A DNA stretch of 64,000 nucleotides, from contig CAOLHI010000354.1 in the NCBI GenBank assembly GCA_948474755.1, forward strand, positions 1 through 64,000, read 5' to 3'. Shown one piece after another: positions 34,801-46,800 of the stretch. The translations under genes and the position numbers were made by a program. The stretch is from Ctenosaura bakeri. Its lineage: Eukaryota; Chordata; Lepidosauria; Squamata; Iguanidae. A model generated the notes under the pieces. The model saw only the letters and a list, made by a program, of their open reading frames with translations. It did no database searches and was not told where the DNA came from. The stretch's first letter is position 1; every line of letters starts with the position of its first letter.

Positions 34801-37800
34801 GCTAGGAGATGCTACCATCTCTGTCATTACTGCAGAATTGGTGCACTTGAAGCAGTGTTTTTAAAGGAGGAAAGGTAAACACCAGTGTCTTCAGGATCCC
34901 TTGTGAGCTCTGCTCCCACCCAAATGAGAGCTTTACATTTACACGCTAGAATATAGAAGAGAAAGTGATCTTTTGCATACACCTAATTTCAAATCATGAA
35001 AGTTTTTATTTATCAAAAACACCTGAATTATCACAATGGACAACAGGAGTCACCATAAGTCCTCAGTTACTGAGAATTCACCAGATATGAAGCAACTCCA
35101 CATAGAGTGTGTGCAACACTAGAGTGACCTAGTTTCAATTTCACAAAGCCATGCACAGAAATCGAAGCCAGATGTGAGTATGAGAAATGGAAGGCTACAT
35201 CCAGCACCATACTTTCCTCACAATATCTTACTGTGCCCCAAATTTCATGCTCAGCAGAATGTCTAAAACCATGGCCAATAGTCTGAACTCCCTGCATTTC
35301 CTTGGTTCCACTGTGGGTGGTCAGAGCCAAATTATGCATCTGCCAAACACAGCACCAAGAGTCCAGTACAGTTACACCTTATTCCAGTATTTCTAGGTAG
35401 ATGTCCATTCGTTGAGCTAAGGGAAGGAAGCAGAGAAATAGAATGCACAGGCACAAGAAGACTTTCAAAGAGATGCCAATAAATCTCTCATGGCCATTTT
35501 GTAGGGCTTCTCTGGCAGACATGAACTGAACCATCCAAGGGGGTCACCATGAATTGTTGCTGACTACACTTAACGCTTTTGTGTGAATATAAACAACCAA
35601 CAATCCTGGCTCAAAAAGGAGGGGGAGGAATGTAGCAGCTTCTTTAACATTTATATTTCTGCATGATTTTTTTTTTTTGTCGATATAAGTCCATTTTTCT
35701 GTGGATATAAATCCACTCCTTTGGATGTAGTACAGAGGAGCCCCTTTATGAAGACTAACGAATGTATTACGACATAAGACTTCATGGATTTGAGCCTATG
35801 GTGTCAGATTCATGCTTTGACAATTAATAGCACACGAAGGCCTGACTTCTATTGGTAGTCTCAACTGGAGTAGATCTATTGAATCAGTTTTTGAATTACT
35901 GAACGGTATGTTACGTATGTAGATTACAGTGATTGAATGGCTCTGTTTGGGGGGCCAGCCCGTAGTATTCAGGCTTCAAACAGGTATTTCTTGATGTGGT
36001 TGTTTTTGCATCAACTGACCTAACATGGCTATATCCTTCAGAATCTGCCACTTATTGATCAGGGCTATTAAAATGCTGCCCAAAGCCCTAGTGAGACCAA
36101 AAGGGTCCTACTTACCTTAAAACAAGGATTACTGACCAATGTTAAGATTGCAGCCTTAATATCAAAGCCATCCTGGAAACAGTTTGTGTGCTGAGCCACT
36201 GATGAAAGAATTAATATACACCTGACCTAAAGATTTTATTAGGGATGGATAAGACTTCAGTTTGATTTGGTTTTGATAATTTCCAAAATATTGAAAGCAC
36301 TTAGGACTTTAAAAGATTTGAATATAGGAGGAAGTACAACTGATAGCTTTTTCCTGTCCAGGCAAAGGGCTTTGAGCGCTTAGCTCCTAAAAACCCGGCT
36401 TCACATCCTGGTGTATTCATTGATGGCTCTGGTGCTGAAATAGGGGTACTCCCTCTATTTTCCTGCAGTCTTCTATTTAATGGCTCTGTTACAGGCAGAT
36501 ACAGCATTAAATAGTCCATCCTGGGAATGGCTGTACCTTTTGAATTTGGCCAGTAACAATGGTTGAGGTGTGTGTGTGGGGGGGATGCTTTTTACTAATA
36601 ACTTTTCACAATTTGATGGAAAAGCTTCAGAATTTACAGAATTGCTAATATGGAGCAAGAGACATTGACATATATACCTATCCGTAGATCTTAACCTGGT
36701 GCAAGTTGAGTTGGGTGACGGAGGTAATGGGTAGTTGAACCAGAGTGATTTCCCTGAACCCTCAAGCTCTTGTACCTACTTACTTACTTTGAGTAAGTTA
36801 ACCCAATCATATCATATAAAAGCCAAATGAATTTTAGAAACTATTACATCTGTTACAAGGGGGTAAAAGCAGGGGGGAGTTATATGGAAGACTTTCATTC
36901 AGCAGCTGACTGTAGTGCAGACTCGCACAAAAACAACCCAGATGCACTTTTCTCTGCAAATAATTTTGTTTATGTATCATCCTTTTACATTGGCTGCCAT
37001 GATGACTTGGTTAGATTATTTCATTAGATATTTAAATAAACTGAGAAGCAAACTAGCCTATATGTTTGGTGATAGAAAGACAGGCACTCTGGTGAATGAG
37101 AGAAATACAGAACGAGAGAAGTACAGATGCACGTACAGAGCGGATCTTCATAGAATTTTTCACTTCCCATTTGTCACCCTACCCAAAGCCGCAAAGAGAA
37201 CAAGACAAGGATAACGTGTCTACCAGACTATCTATGGCTAGTGGTTGTTCCTGTCAACAAACCAGAGGCTTAGGAGATACCTGCTGGGGAAGTGGGGGAG
37301 TCTGAGACAGAGAAGGGCCTCTGTTCAGCATGAGTGGCCCCATTGCTCTATGGCTGCTCCTATTTAAAAGAAGACCTACGCTATAAATAATATGAATAAA
37401 AGAGAACATAAATAATTAAAACAGCTCAGAGTAAGTGGGTCCTGAAATGACTGCCTGATTTAAAAACTAATTACTTGGAAGGTAATCACCACCAGAAACG
37501 GCATATATTTACCCACAATGCTATTCCTTCCCTTCACTTCCCTCCCACTAAATTCTTTGCTATCCTCTAATCATTCTCCTAGACATCAATATTCAGACTT
37601 ATCTCTCATCCACATCACACAATAAACTGAACTGGACTCTTCCATCTCTCTGATTAATAACTTCATTGGAGTCTTATTCCCAATTGCTATAAATCCTATC
37701 TAGGAATAACAATATGGGAGGCAGTGTTAGAAAGTGCTTCAGTTTCCAGAGACATCAACAGGCAGGATGGAACAGGGGGAAAACCATTGAGATTAGTATA

Positions 37801-39630
37801 GCACAAAGGGAACTGCTTTGCTAAAGAAAGAATGCTATTATAGGCCAGGGGAGAGCCGATTTCAGGACTGTGGGATCTTCTTTGTTGTCTGCAAGAACCC
37901 TGAGTTTGTCCAGTTGGAGCCAGGTACAAAACTGGCTCAGAGGGAAGAGCCAATGATCTACTTCACTCAATGAGCACTGAACTTCCAACAGGACAAGTTA
38001 TTAGAGACTGGGGCACTAAAAACCCAATTCACCCTTCAAAAATGCCTTCTGTGGAATGGTTGGGGCCTGGAAATCCTCAGATTTACTGCAATCAAACAGA
38101 GATCCACTAGTGGCCCCTGAGCTGCCTTGTGCCTCCCGTTGTTTTAGAGTCTTCTTCCTATCTAGAAAGATCGCATTTAAAGAAGACAGGGCTACTGAAT
38201 CCTAAGTGCAATTGATCTGCAGAACCTGCTCACTACCATGCTAATAGAAGTGTAGATTATGGGATTGGTTGGACACTTTTGATCACAAAAATGAAAGCTG
38301 TTGAAATTATTTAACATAACTTGCAAAGGTTGACATATGTTTGCCACTTAAAAAAAACTGCCCTAGCTGATAGAACTGACATAAAACAAGAAGTGAAGTT
38401 TTTGCCCTTGACTGCCTGTAGGCTCCATGTCAAATTGCTACAAAAGGCACACAAGCTGGAACAGTAAAAATACAAATGACAACCATAGGTGCAGGAATGG
38501 TTCTTTGCATCTCATTATTGTTTCCTGCACTAATGCAGGAACAAAAAGGATAGAGGTCATGTAAATTACCATATTTATTTTGACAGCAGTTTTTCAAATT
38601 GCAGAACATACTTCATATGAGACATATGGGCTACCATTTGTATCAATTTATTAATCAAGCAATCACAAACGCATAGAAGTTTGGGATGGCAATACATGTG
38701 TTACTGAAAGAATTCCCACAACAGAAGAAGTACCACTGTGTGCAGCCCCTGAGCTGGTGCCTCTAGTTTTAAAACTTTTACAGAACAGAGGGAATCATTT
38801 CCCACTTGATGTCTTCCAGACAAGCTAGAACAGATTTCTAATTGGCTACCATCATGTCTCCTATTTCTAAAGAACTAGGATGCAAAAACAAACCATGCTC
38901 CACCTGATGAGATTTCTTATTCTGGCATTTCTCAACCTGGTGCCTTCCAAAAATATTTGGAAGTTTCCATAACCACAGCCAATAGAGCTTTTCCTTATTC
39001 TCTCATTAAACTTCCCTGTGTTTCTGAGACTTTTCTGCACCAATCATGACCAAGAACGTGCCACACGTATAGTAGGGGATTATGAGTTCTATTGGTAGCA
39101 CCTTCCAGACCTATTGAAATAACTGATAAAGAATCAACACTTATGTAAATCCCATTGATTCAGTAGGTTTGTTTTAGTTGGTGCTACCAATGTAATTCAT
39201 GCTTAAGTTTCCTTAAAGCCAGGATGGGAATTGCATGGCCTTCCAAATGGTGCTGGACTGTGACTCTCAACACCTTAGTTATACAGTGAAAGATACTGAG
39301 AGATACAGATCAAAAACAACATCTGGAGAGCTGCATGATTCTTTCCCCTACTCTAAGGTCTCAATGAATATATCCTCCAGCTGTTGCTCTTTCAGCTGTT
39401 GCTAATTGGACTGTCACAATAATCATGCTCTGGGGATGCTGGTGATTGTGGTCTGATATATCTGGAGGGCATCAGGTGAGGGAAAGATTTGTTACCTAGT
39501 AAATATAACATATTATATACTAAGTAGTAAGTCTAATTGTAATAAGTATAACATACCTATATCAAGCTAACTCGCGATTCCTCACTGAGAAATCCAGTAA
39601 TGGCAGGTGTAGTGAAAGCACAGAATAGTA
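34801..39630. other. Intergenic, no gene seen
   Basis: No exon-like coding is recognised. A local near-duplication (GATATAAGTCCA and GATATAAATCCA) lies near 35680-35720. Short fold-back repeat cores lie near 39235-39330 and 39400-39480. Confidence 0.6.
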
Positions 39631-39934
39631 CAATGGCTCCTCCACATTTATGAGAGTTCAGGGCACAGAACCCTTGCAAAAGCGTAAAAATTGCAAATAA
39701 CTCCCCTTCCATGACAACTCTTCTCCTATTCCCTTCTGGGGCTCTGGCGCAAGAGCCTTTCTTCTCTGTGACCAGGCCAGAGACAAGGCAGTGAGCATGG
39801 GGAGGTCCAGAGGGGAGAAGGAAAGAGTGTGTGTGTGCCCCCCCATTACCTTACCTTTTGCCTTGGTGTGAGTTCTAACCACCAGGGCAGAGGCAAAGGA
39901 ATGGAAGGGAAGAGATCCAGAGAGCACAAGGAAA

Positions 39935-39965
<31 letters not shown>

Positions 39966-40239
39966 CTTCCATTGGCTTACCTTTTGCCTCAGCACAAATT
40001 CTCAGCACCAGAGCGGAGGTAAAGGAATGGGAGGGGAGAGCTCTGGAGGGGGGAAGGAAAGTGTACACAGGTCTCTCTCCGCCATTGCCTTAGCTTTTGT
40101 CTTGGCATGTTTGTCTTCCTTCTTTGTGCTGGCAAAACACAAGGGAATGGGAGCAGAACAATGGGCTGGGGGAGCCACAGGTGCCTTGCAAATAATCAAA
40201 TTTGTGAGAGTCAAACCCACAAATGTGGAAGGAGGGCTG
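39631..40239. mobile_element. TA-flanked MITE with internal tandem modules, complete
   Basis: Begins CAATGGCTCCTCCACATTTA and ends ACAAATGTGGAAGGAGGGCT-G, with TA on both sides (39629-39630 and 40240-40241). The ends match those of the element at 1753-2136. The interior matches 14318-14781, with repeated units containing CCTTTTGCC and GGCAAAGGAATGG-like arms. A 14-unit GT microsatellite (39935-39962) grows out of one module. The long frames on both strands come from the repeat structure. Confidence 0.75.
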
Positions 40240-40241
40240 TA

Positions 40242-42900
40242 TTTGAAAATATTCACAAAATGGTCCAAATTTTGTTTTTGGGTGTCAAGAAATCCTGATA
40301 AGTAGAATACTGGACTGAAAAGAATTTTCACAATTTGGGACTTATTCTACACAAAATTCACATATGGTTCTTTCGCATACCAAATAGATTTTTTTTTTCT
40401 GCAAGAAAATAATATTTGTATGCAGGAATAAGATTTTGTTCAAAAAAATTTCTTTCTACTTTCTGTGCATAACAACTACATTTTGCATAGAATAGTTCTC
40501 GAATTGCAAATAGGCTTCAAAAGCTAAGGCCTTTTCATAGCAGGAAGAAAATTGCTAAAATTATTTATTGCTTCTTCTGATTTGAAAATTAGTTTTAAAA
40601 AATAGTGGAGTGGTCTATATTGCATTCCCTGGCTCAGGCATCCCTGTTCAGTGCTGGGGCGTCAGGGGCAGGGTCAGGAAGCTACATGACCTTCAGGAAG
40701 GGGGCAACAGTATAGCCCTGCTGACCCTTCAGTGCCTGGACCACTTTGGTTTCATTAATGCATAATAGCTGAAACCTCTAATGCAAGGAACATACAATTC
40801 ATTGTAGGTGACACAATTAGCAGGAAAGTTCTCATTGACATTCTAGGAATGTTGTCCCCTATCAGGTGATGAGTAGCATCCCCACTATTTAATGATGATA
40901 CAGATGAAATGAAATTTGACTGTAGAGTCTTCCACCCCTAACATAATGGAAGAAGTATGAACCAAAACATGAGAAAGACATAAGACAGAGAAGCTATCTT
41001 GGAATACAACTTCCAACATGAACAGTGAATTATAGAGGCGGGAGGTGGGAGTCTAATGCACCCAGAGGGTGCTTATTTGAAGAAGCAGGTGCATAGGCAT
41101 TTGAAGCAAAATGGATTCCCACATCCATATTTTCCTCATTGCTTGTAATTGATGAGTAAAATTTTATGTAGAAGGAACAGGTGGGTTGCCTAGTTTTGCC
41201 ACAAATGTCTGTGGGTGGGTCTCAATGTCCAGGTTCTTCAAGAATATCTAGCAAGTGTGCTGCATCAGCAGCACAGGATTTAGGAATGAAGGCAAGCCAT
41301 TGTAAAATAATAGAGGTACCACAACTTTTATTCAGAACAACAATGTGTAAAACTTTCTTATTTGAGATATTAATTTCTTGGTCATATTAATTGCAAAACA
41401 GATCTATCAAAAGTACAAGTCTTATTCAAGCATTGCTTATGTGTAGAGCAACTTATGTACAGGGCAACTTGTGGAGAAAAGGTACTTCAGATCAATTGTT
41501 TGGACAACAGTTCCCAGAATCACCCCAGCAAGCATGCCTACTGGCCATTCTAGCTAGGGAGTTTTCAGAGATGTAGTCCCAAAAAGCAACTTTTCCAAGC
41601 TCCTGTGCACTGACACTCCTCCTTTATGGCAACCATGCATGTTGCCTAGAAAGTAATCCCTCTACCGAAACAGCTGTTCATGTGTAAGAAATTCTCATTT
41701 ACAGAATATATAGAAGATCCTTTGCAAACATCCATGAACAATGTGCAGACATTGTAAATCAAGACTATCAGAATTGCACGGAAACAATCTCGTTTGATTA
41801 CAACTCCCAGAATCCTTGGTCTGGCTGCAGATTCTAGAAGTTCTACTCAAAATAAGCTCCTGTTTCAAACTACAACTGTCTTACACATGAATACTGCATG
41901 AACTGGCTTTCTGTGGGTTTGGAAAAACCACCAAATTATGGCACTGGGCAGTGGACTTTAGGGCTAAAATCCTATTGGTTAGCCCCCATAAGAGTAGATC
42001 CATGGAGTCACTTGTTGACTGGTCCCATTGAGTCAGGCTCATGTCAGCACTGTATTCAGGCCAGGTTTCCTTTCTTTCACATTTTGAGGCTGTGTCCAAA
42101 ATCTTTCTAACAGAAGAACAGTGAACAGCAGAGTAAGAGGTGAATAGGAATTCATGCCCTGTAGATTCTGAATTAAATATTAACTTGCTGTATTTGGTTT
42201 ATAATAATAAACACTGCTATTAATAATGCATATCTTCATTATTAATGTGGCAGCCAACCACTATAGCTTAGATTGCGCAAACATTTCCCCATTCAATTCC
42301 ATTTTCTCCCCTTGTGCTTCCCCCCAGCTCCCCTATTTACCTTTCATATTTGATTAAGGTCCTTCATATCTTAACAATTAATAGAGATGTTTTAAGAAAA
42401 GTTTTGCTCAATGTTTCTAGAATCCCCTAAAGAAACAAGCAAAAATGATAGACTTTCCCTTACCAGCCACTTCTATCATGACTTTTTCAAGAGCTTTGTA
42501 ACTGCTGAAAACTATATCTGCCATATCACAACAGGGCCATTCCTAGCAGAAATGATGCTTCTGCATGATGTCATCGTGGTCCCATCTTTCTCCCATCACC
42601 AGGCAGCATGATTGCAGATTAAATAATTGATCGGTTTTCCCTGTCAATTACATGTGATTGCACCACCATCCCACATTTACCTTGCCTGCGGAAGTCCTCA
42701 AAATGCAATGGAAGGGCTTCCTGCCCCAGTGCAGACTGGGAAAGTGCTCCACTGCGCTGCAGAAGGAAGAGGCATGTCCATTGGTCTTCTTCGGCAGGGA
42801 GCTGGTCCGGTGTGGAGGGGAGCACTCCTGTCATACTACCTTCCCGGAAGAGGCTCTGCCCAGATTGCCACCGGACAATGATGGATCCAGGTAGAGTGTA
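40242..42900. other. Intergenic, no gene seen
   Basis: A/T-rich sequence at 40242-40530 resembles part of 54890-55310 (shared TACCAAATA ... CTGCAA blocks), suggesting an old unnamed repeat. Fold-back repeat cores lie at 41480-41602 and about 41790-41870 (ACAACTCCCAGAATCC). A GC-richer stretch at 42660-42900 has no motif I recognise. Confidence 0.5.
41480..41602. repeat. Fold-back MITE core
   Basis: ACAGTTCCCAGAATCACCCC on the left and GATGTAGTCCCAAAAAGCAA then CTTTTCCAAG on the right match the palindromic family also seen at 22127 and 33496. Confidence 0.5.
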
Positions 42901-42904
42901 CAAA

Positions 42905-43298
42905 GGACCGAAGTCAGAAGTCCCTAACCTGCATCTAACCTGCAGCATACAGATGCTGCATTGGACTGCCAGTCTGACTGCAGGTCAAGACTGTGCTTGC
43001 AAAGTTACCATCAGCCGGGAAGATCAAACCATTCCAGCATCCTCAAATCCTTTGTTGTGCTCAGTTATCAAAGCACAGTCATTCAGCTCCACAACCCTAC
43101 TTAATGTATTTAAAGAACATTGCATCCTCTAAAACACAAGAAAAGGATTTCCAGCTTCTGATATCTTATATTGGAAATAACCTGGTCTCCTCTGATTCAA
43201 ATGTTCAAATCATCATGTTAGAATAATTTTTGTTGAGGAATTTTTTTTTTAAAAGAAAATCTTACTTTATATCCTCAAGGCAAGTATATTTGGGCAAA
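42905..43298 (+). repeat. Inverted repeat, left copy
   Basis: This segment matches the reverse complement of 46418-46800. Shared blocks include GACTGCCAGTCT, GCATCCTCAAATCCTTTGTT, CACAAGAAAGGG-type sequence and TATATCCTCAAGGCAAGTAT (TATATCCTTGAGGCAAGTAT in the partner). The copies are well diverged. Parallel open frames exist but show no coding-like substitution pattern. Confidence 0.7.
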
Positions 43299-46200
43299 GC
43301 AGTAAGAACAACTTTAAGGAGTTTGGAGGTTACATTGGGAAACAGCAGTTAATCCCAATAAGCAATCTTAAATAGAACGTGGCTGACAGCAGCCTCAGGC
43401 AGGTTCAAGAGTTCCAAGATTTGCAACTAAAAGATTAACCAAAATAGATGTCTTATTACATGCAGGGTTGTATCTGAATCATTTAAAGGGCCTTCAGATG
43501 CTGTAATGTCTTTCCTCCTAAGAGCATTCAGCATTTCTGCCACTTTCTCTAGGCTTTAGTGGATAAGGAACAAGAGAGTGCTTGATCTAGGAGAACTTGG
43601 AGATGACTCAGATAATTATGAGACCTAAAATATCTGAAGCAGTACAAGGGGAAGGGGGAATATAATGATGTACTACTGTAACCCAAGTGAATCTTAAGGA
43701 AAGAGCTGCACTTAGTTTGCTTGAGGGAGAGAGACAAACAGAGAGACAGAAAGAGAGACAGACATAAAGAGCTGAAGGGAGAGAGGAGTTGTGTTTGCCA
43801 GGGTCAAGAGTTAGGCCACTGTCACCTTGAATTTGGTAATATGAATTTAATGATTGGATTTAGAAGGGAATGGTAGGGTAAATTCCTTATAGTGGATTTT
43901 GCGTTGTGGATGTGTATCTATTGTATGTTTTCATTTCTAATTTTGGGGGTTGCCTCCAACAATAAGTGCTGTGTTACAAAGAACCTAAAAGAGTGTTACA
44001 CTGCACCACACTGACAGGTAATATTGTGCAGTGGTTATAGTATTAAAGTAAGACTTGGAGAGTCCAGGTTCAGAGTCTCATGAACCTCACTGGGTAACCT
44101 TGGGTCACTGCTGACTCTCCCTGTAGTGGCTTTGGTGTGAGGCTAAAAGGGAGAAGAAGAACCATGTTCCTGGGCCTTCCTCAATCTTATGCCCTATCTA
44201 GGCAAGCCATCTGGAGGATATCAGACAGGAGAATACTGAGACGTACTGTTTGGATTTTTAGGGGAAAAGATAAGGAGGATCAATCAATCAGTCAAGGTTC
44301 ATGATGACTGGAGACTACAGGAAGTGTGATCCAGCACATCTATCAGTCTGGCTAAGGCTAATATACACTCTGTTAAGATGCTTGGTGGAAACATAAGATA
44401 TGAATGTATGAAAATGGATAAATGCTGTGATGTACCACGCTGTAATGTCTCGTGATTCTGTGACTTACTTCAAAAAGTGGCACCTGTGCTTGGATAACAT
44501 ACCTAATGATTGACAGTAGACAATTTTTGAAATGGCAGTAGGTAGGGTGGGAAAGAAATCCCACAATATGAAGAGCCTGGAATTACTATAAGCTGACCAC
44601 AAACCAAAATCCAGCCCCTACATTGTACTTCTGCTTGTAATGATTAGCCCCTCTGCTGTCCATATTCCAGACTCCCTCTCTGTTTCCCTTACCGTATGTT
44701 TCCAAACTTACTGTTGCAACACATGGGGAGAAACAGTAACCAAAGCCTCTTCCTATATTACTAGCATGAAGAGTTCTAAATATATAAAAAGCAGTCATTG
44801 CCTGCAGCAATTCAGACAACCATAGTTTGTTATCCCCTCTGGCACATGGATTACTGCTAATCACTGTTACCACTGCCACCATCACCATGACCACATATTT
44901 GCAATTCCAGAGTTCCCATTGGAAATGGAAGCCCTGAACATGTAGTGAAGCTGTGCAGTCAAAAATCATAGAACAGCTCAGGAAGAGGCCTTGGATTTTG
45001 CCAACCCCTGGACTGTTTTTCCCCCACCCTCCTTGCAATATGGCAAGTGTGAGAAATCAGATGCAATCAGAAAAGAGAATTCATGATGATGGGGGAGATG
45101 CCACAACATAGAAAGTGTAACCTGAAATGCATAGGACCCTCTGTGAGGTCCTCTATCAGAATCCACACTTAAATGTAAAAATGGGGAATTAATTAAGAAG
45201 GCTGGAAGAGGTGGGGTAACTGGGGGAGGGACTTTTTCACCTGTGTTTACTGGGTCACTGCAATAAAATCAAACTCTTATAAATCATCTAGAATGTGTTT
45301 TATTGAGGGAAAGTCAAACAAGCGTACAAAAAGCAAACAAGGGTGACAGAGCAGATGCTTGAAATTCTTGTATTTGCAAGGAGGTACCCAAAGTTGGGGT
45401 CTTTTATGCCAAAAAAGTGCCCTGAAGGCATGAGGTGTTGATGACTTTCTGCCTTGGGCAAACAATGGAATTTGCAGGGTGGACAAGAGTGGCTGGAATG
45501 AGTTGATGGTTTTAGTGTGTGAAAGAAATATGTTGATGATATTGGCATGTAGGTGACAAAGGCTTTGATGACTGTCTGTGTTTGAGGGCAGAATAAAGGG
45601 GCAGAAGATGTTTATCAAGCAAAGAGGACAGGAGGGTTTCCATAGGAAATGCACACAGCAGGGGTCTTGCCTCTGCTTCTGAGCTTGACTATTGTTTTCC
45701 CTGAGAGGATTAGCTTAGAGCCCTTAAGTCAGTGACCCTACAACCTGGCCATGTTGGGTTTATCTTTAGCCTGCTTTCCAGCAAGGGTCCCCTCTCCACA
45801 TTGCTTTTCAGCCATACATGTGTGTATAATTTATATTTTATGCTAATTAAATGTATCTGCCTATTAATATATTTTGCAAATTTGACCATATCAAAGCATG
45901 AAGGTATGTGGCTTTTAACAGAAGTGCAGAGCCCAGTTCCACTGAGCCTGGGAGGAGGACCTGGAAGCATGCACACACTCAATTCCTGAACCTGTCTAGC
46001 TGACATAAGCTTTTAATTTGCTTATGCCTCCCCTTCCCCCGCTGCACTTTACCTCTTCTATGTCTTCATCAAGAGCCTCCTGCCATTACTCACATGTGGT
46101 AAATGTCAGGGTATTTTGTGCCTTGAATGCACAATTCTAGGAGGTTGTTCTTGACCCTGCATCCAGACATGGTTCAGACATACTGTTCTGGTTGACATAT

Positions 46201-46417
46201 GGTGTGGGCAGGGTTTCCTCCCCTCCCCTGATACTTACTGAGGGAAGCTGAGAAAGAACATGTGCCTCTCCATGTTGTCATCATTGGGGAAAGCCCAAGA
46301 ATATGGGAAGCCAGATAGAGACATTACCACTGGCTGACTTGTGAGTTCCCAGGGACTCTTTTAAAAAGCCTTCTTCCTGACCTGAATGCAAAAAGTTCAA
46401 CCCTCAAAAGCACCCTC
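43299..46417. other. Spacer between the inverted repeat copies
   Basis: The 3.1-kb interval holds a tRNA-type SINE remnant (44015-44175) and no recognised gene. The minus-strand frames near 44586-45038 and 45277-45654 have no recognisable domain. I cannot tell whether the interval was once the body of one element. Confidence 0.5.
44015..44175 (+). mobile_element. tRNA-type SINE remnant
   Basis: GTGCAGTGGTTATAGTATTA is followed by CCTCACTGGGTAACCTTGGG and TGAGGCTAAAAGGGAGAAG, then AACCATGTTCCTGGGCC. The tail lacks the ACA motif, so it belongs to a different tRNA-derived family from the Sauria copies. Confidence 0.5.
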
Positions 46418-46800
46418 AAATATACTTGCCTCAAGGATATAACGCAAGTTTTTCAAAAAACTTTTCCTCCATAAAAATAATTTTACCATGATGATGTGAG
46501 CACACTGAATCAGAAGAGACCACATTATTTCCAATATAAGATGTCAGAAGCTGGAAATCCCTTTCTTGTGTTTTAAAGGAGCTAATTTTCTTTAGACACA
46601 TTAAGTACAGCCATGGAGCTGAATTACTATGCTTTGATTACTGGGCACAACAAAGGATTTGAGGATGCAGGAAAGCCTTGATCTTCCATGCTGGTGGTGA
46701 CTTCACAAGAATAGTCTCCACCTGCAGAAAGACTGGCAGTCTTATGTTGTATCTGTACCTTGCAGGTTAGATTGTTTGCTTCTGACTTAGTTTCTGAATT
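46418..46800 (-). repeat. Inverted repeat, right copy
   Basis: Reverse-complement partner of 42905-43298, with homology from about CAAATATACTTGCCTCAAGG on the left to GGTTAGATTGTTTGC on the right. Origin is not recognised. Confidence 0.7.

Noticed and set aside
39658..40331. Long frames of 109-158 codons on both strands
   Set aside because: They coincide with the MITE at 39631-40239 and its GT microsatellite. The protein is repeat-derived.
44586..45038. 150-codon minus-strand frame
   Set aside because: No recognisable domain, no splice signals at its edges, and composition like the flanking intergenic DNA.
45277..45654. 125-codon minus-strand frame, Cys/His/Pro rich
   Set aside because: No known fold or motif spacing, and no supporting gene structure. 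Kept as a chance frame.
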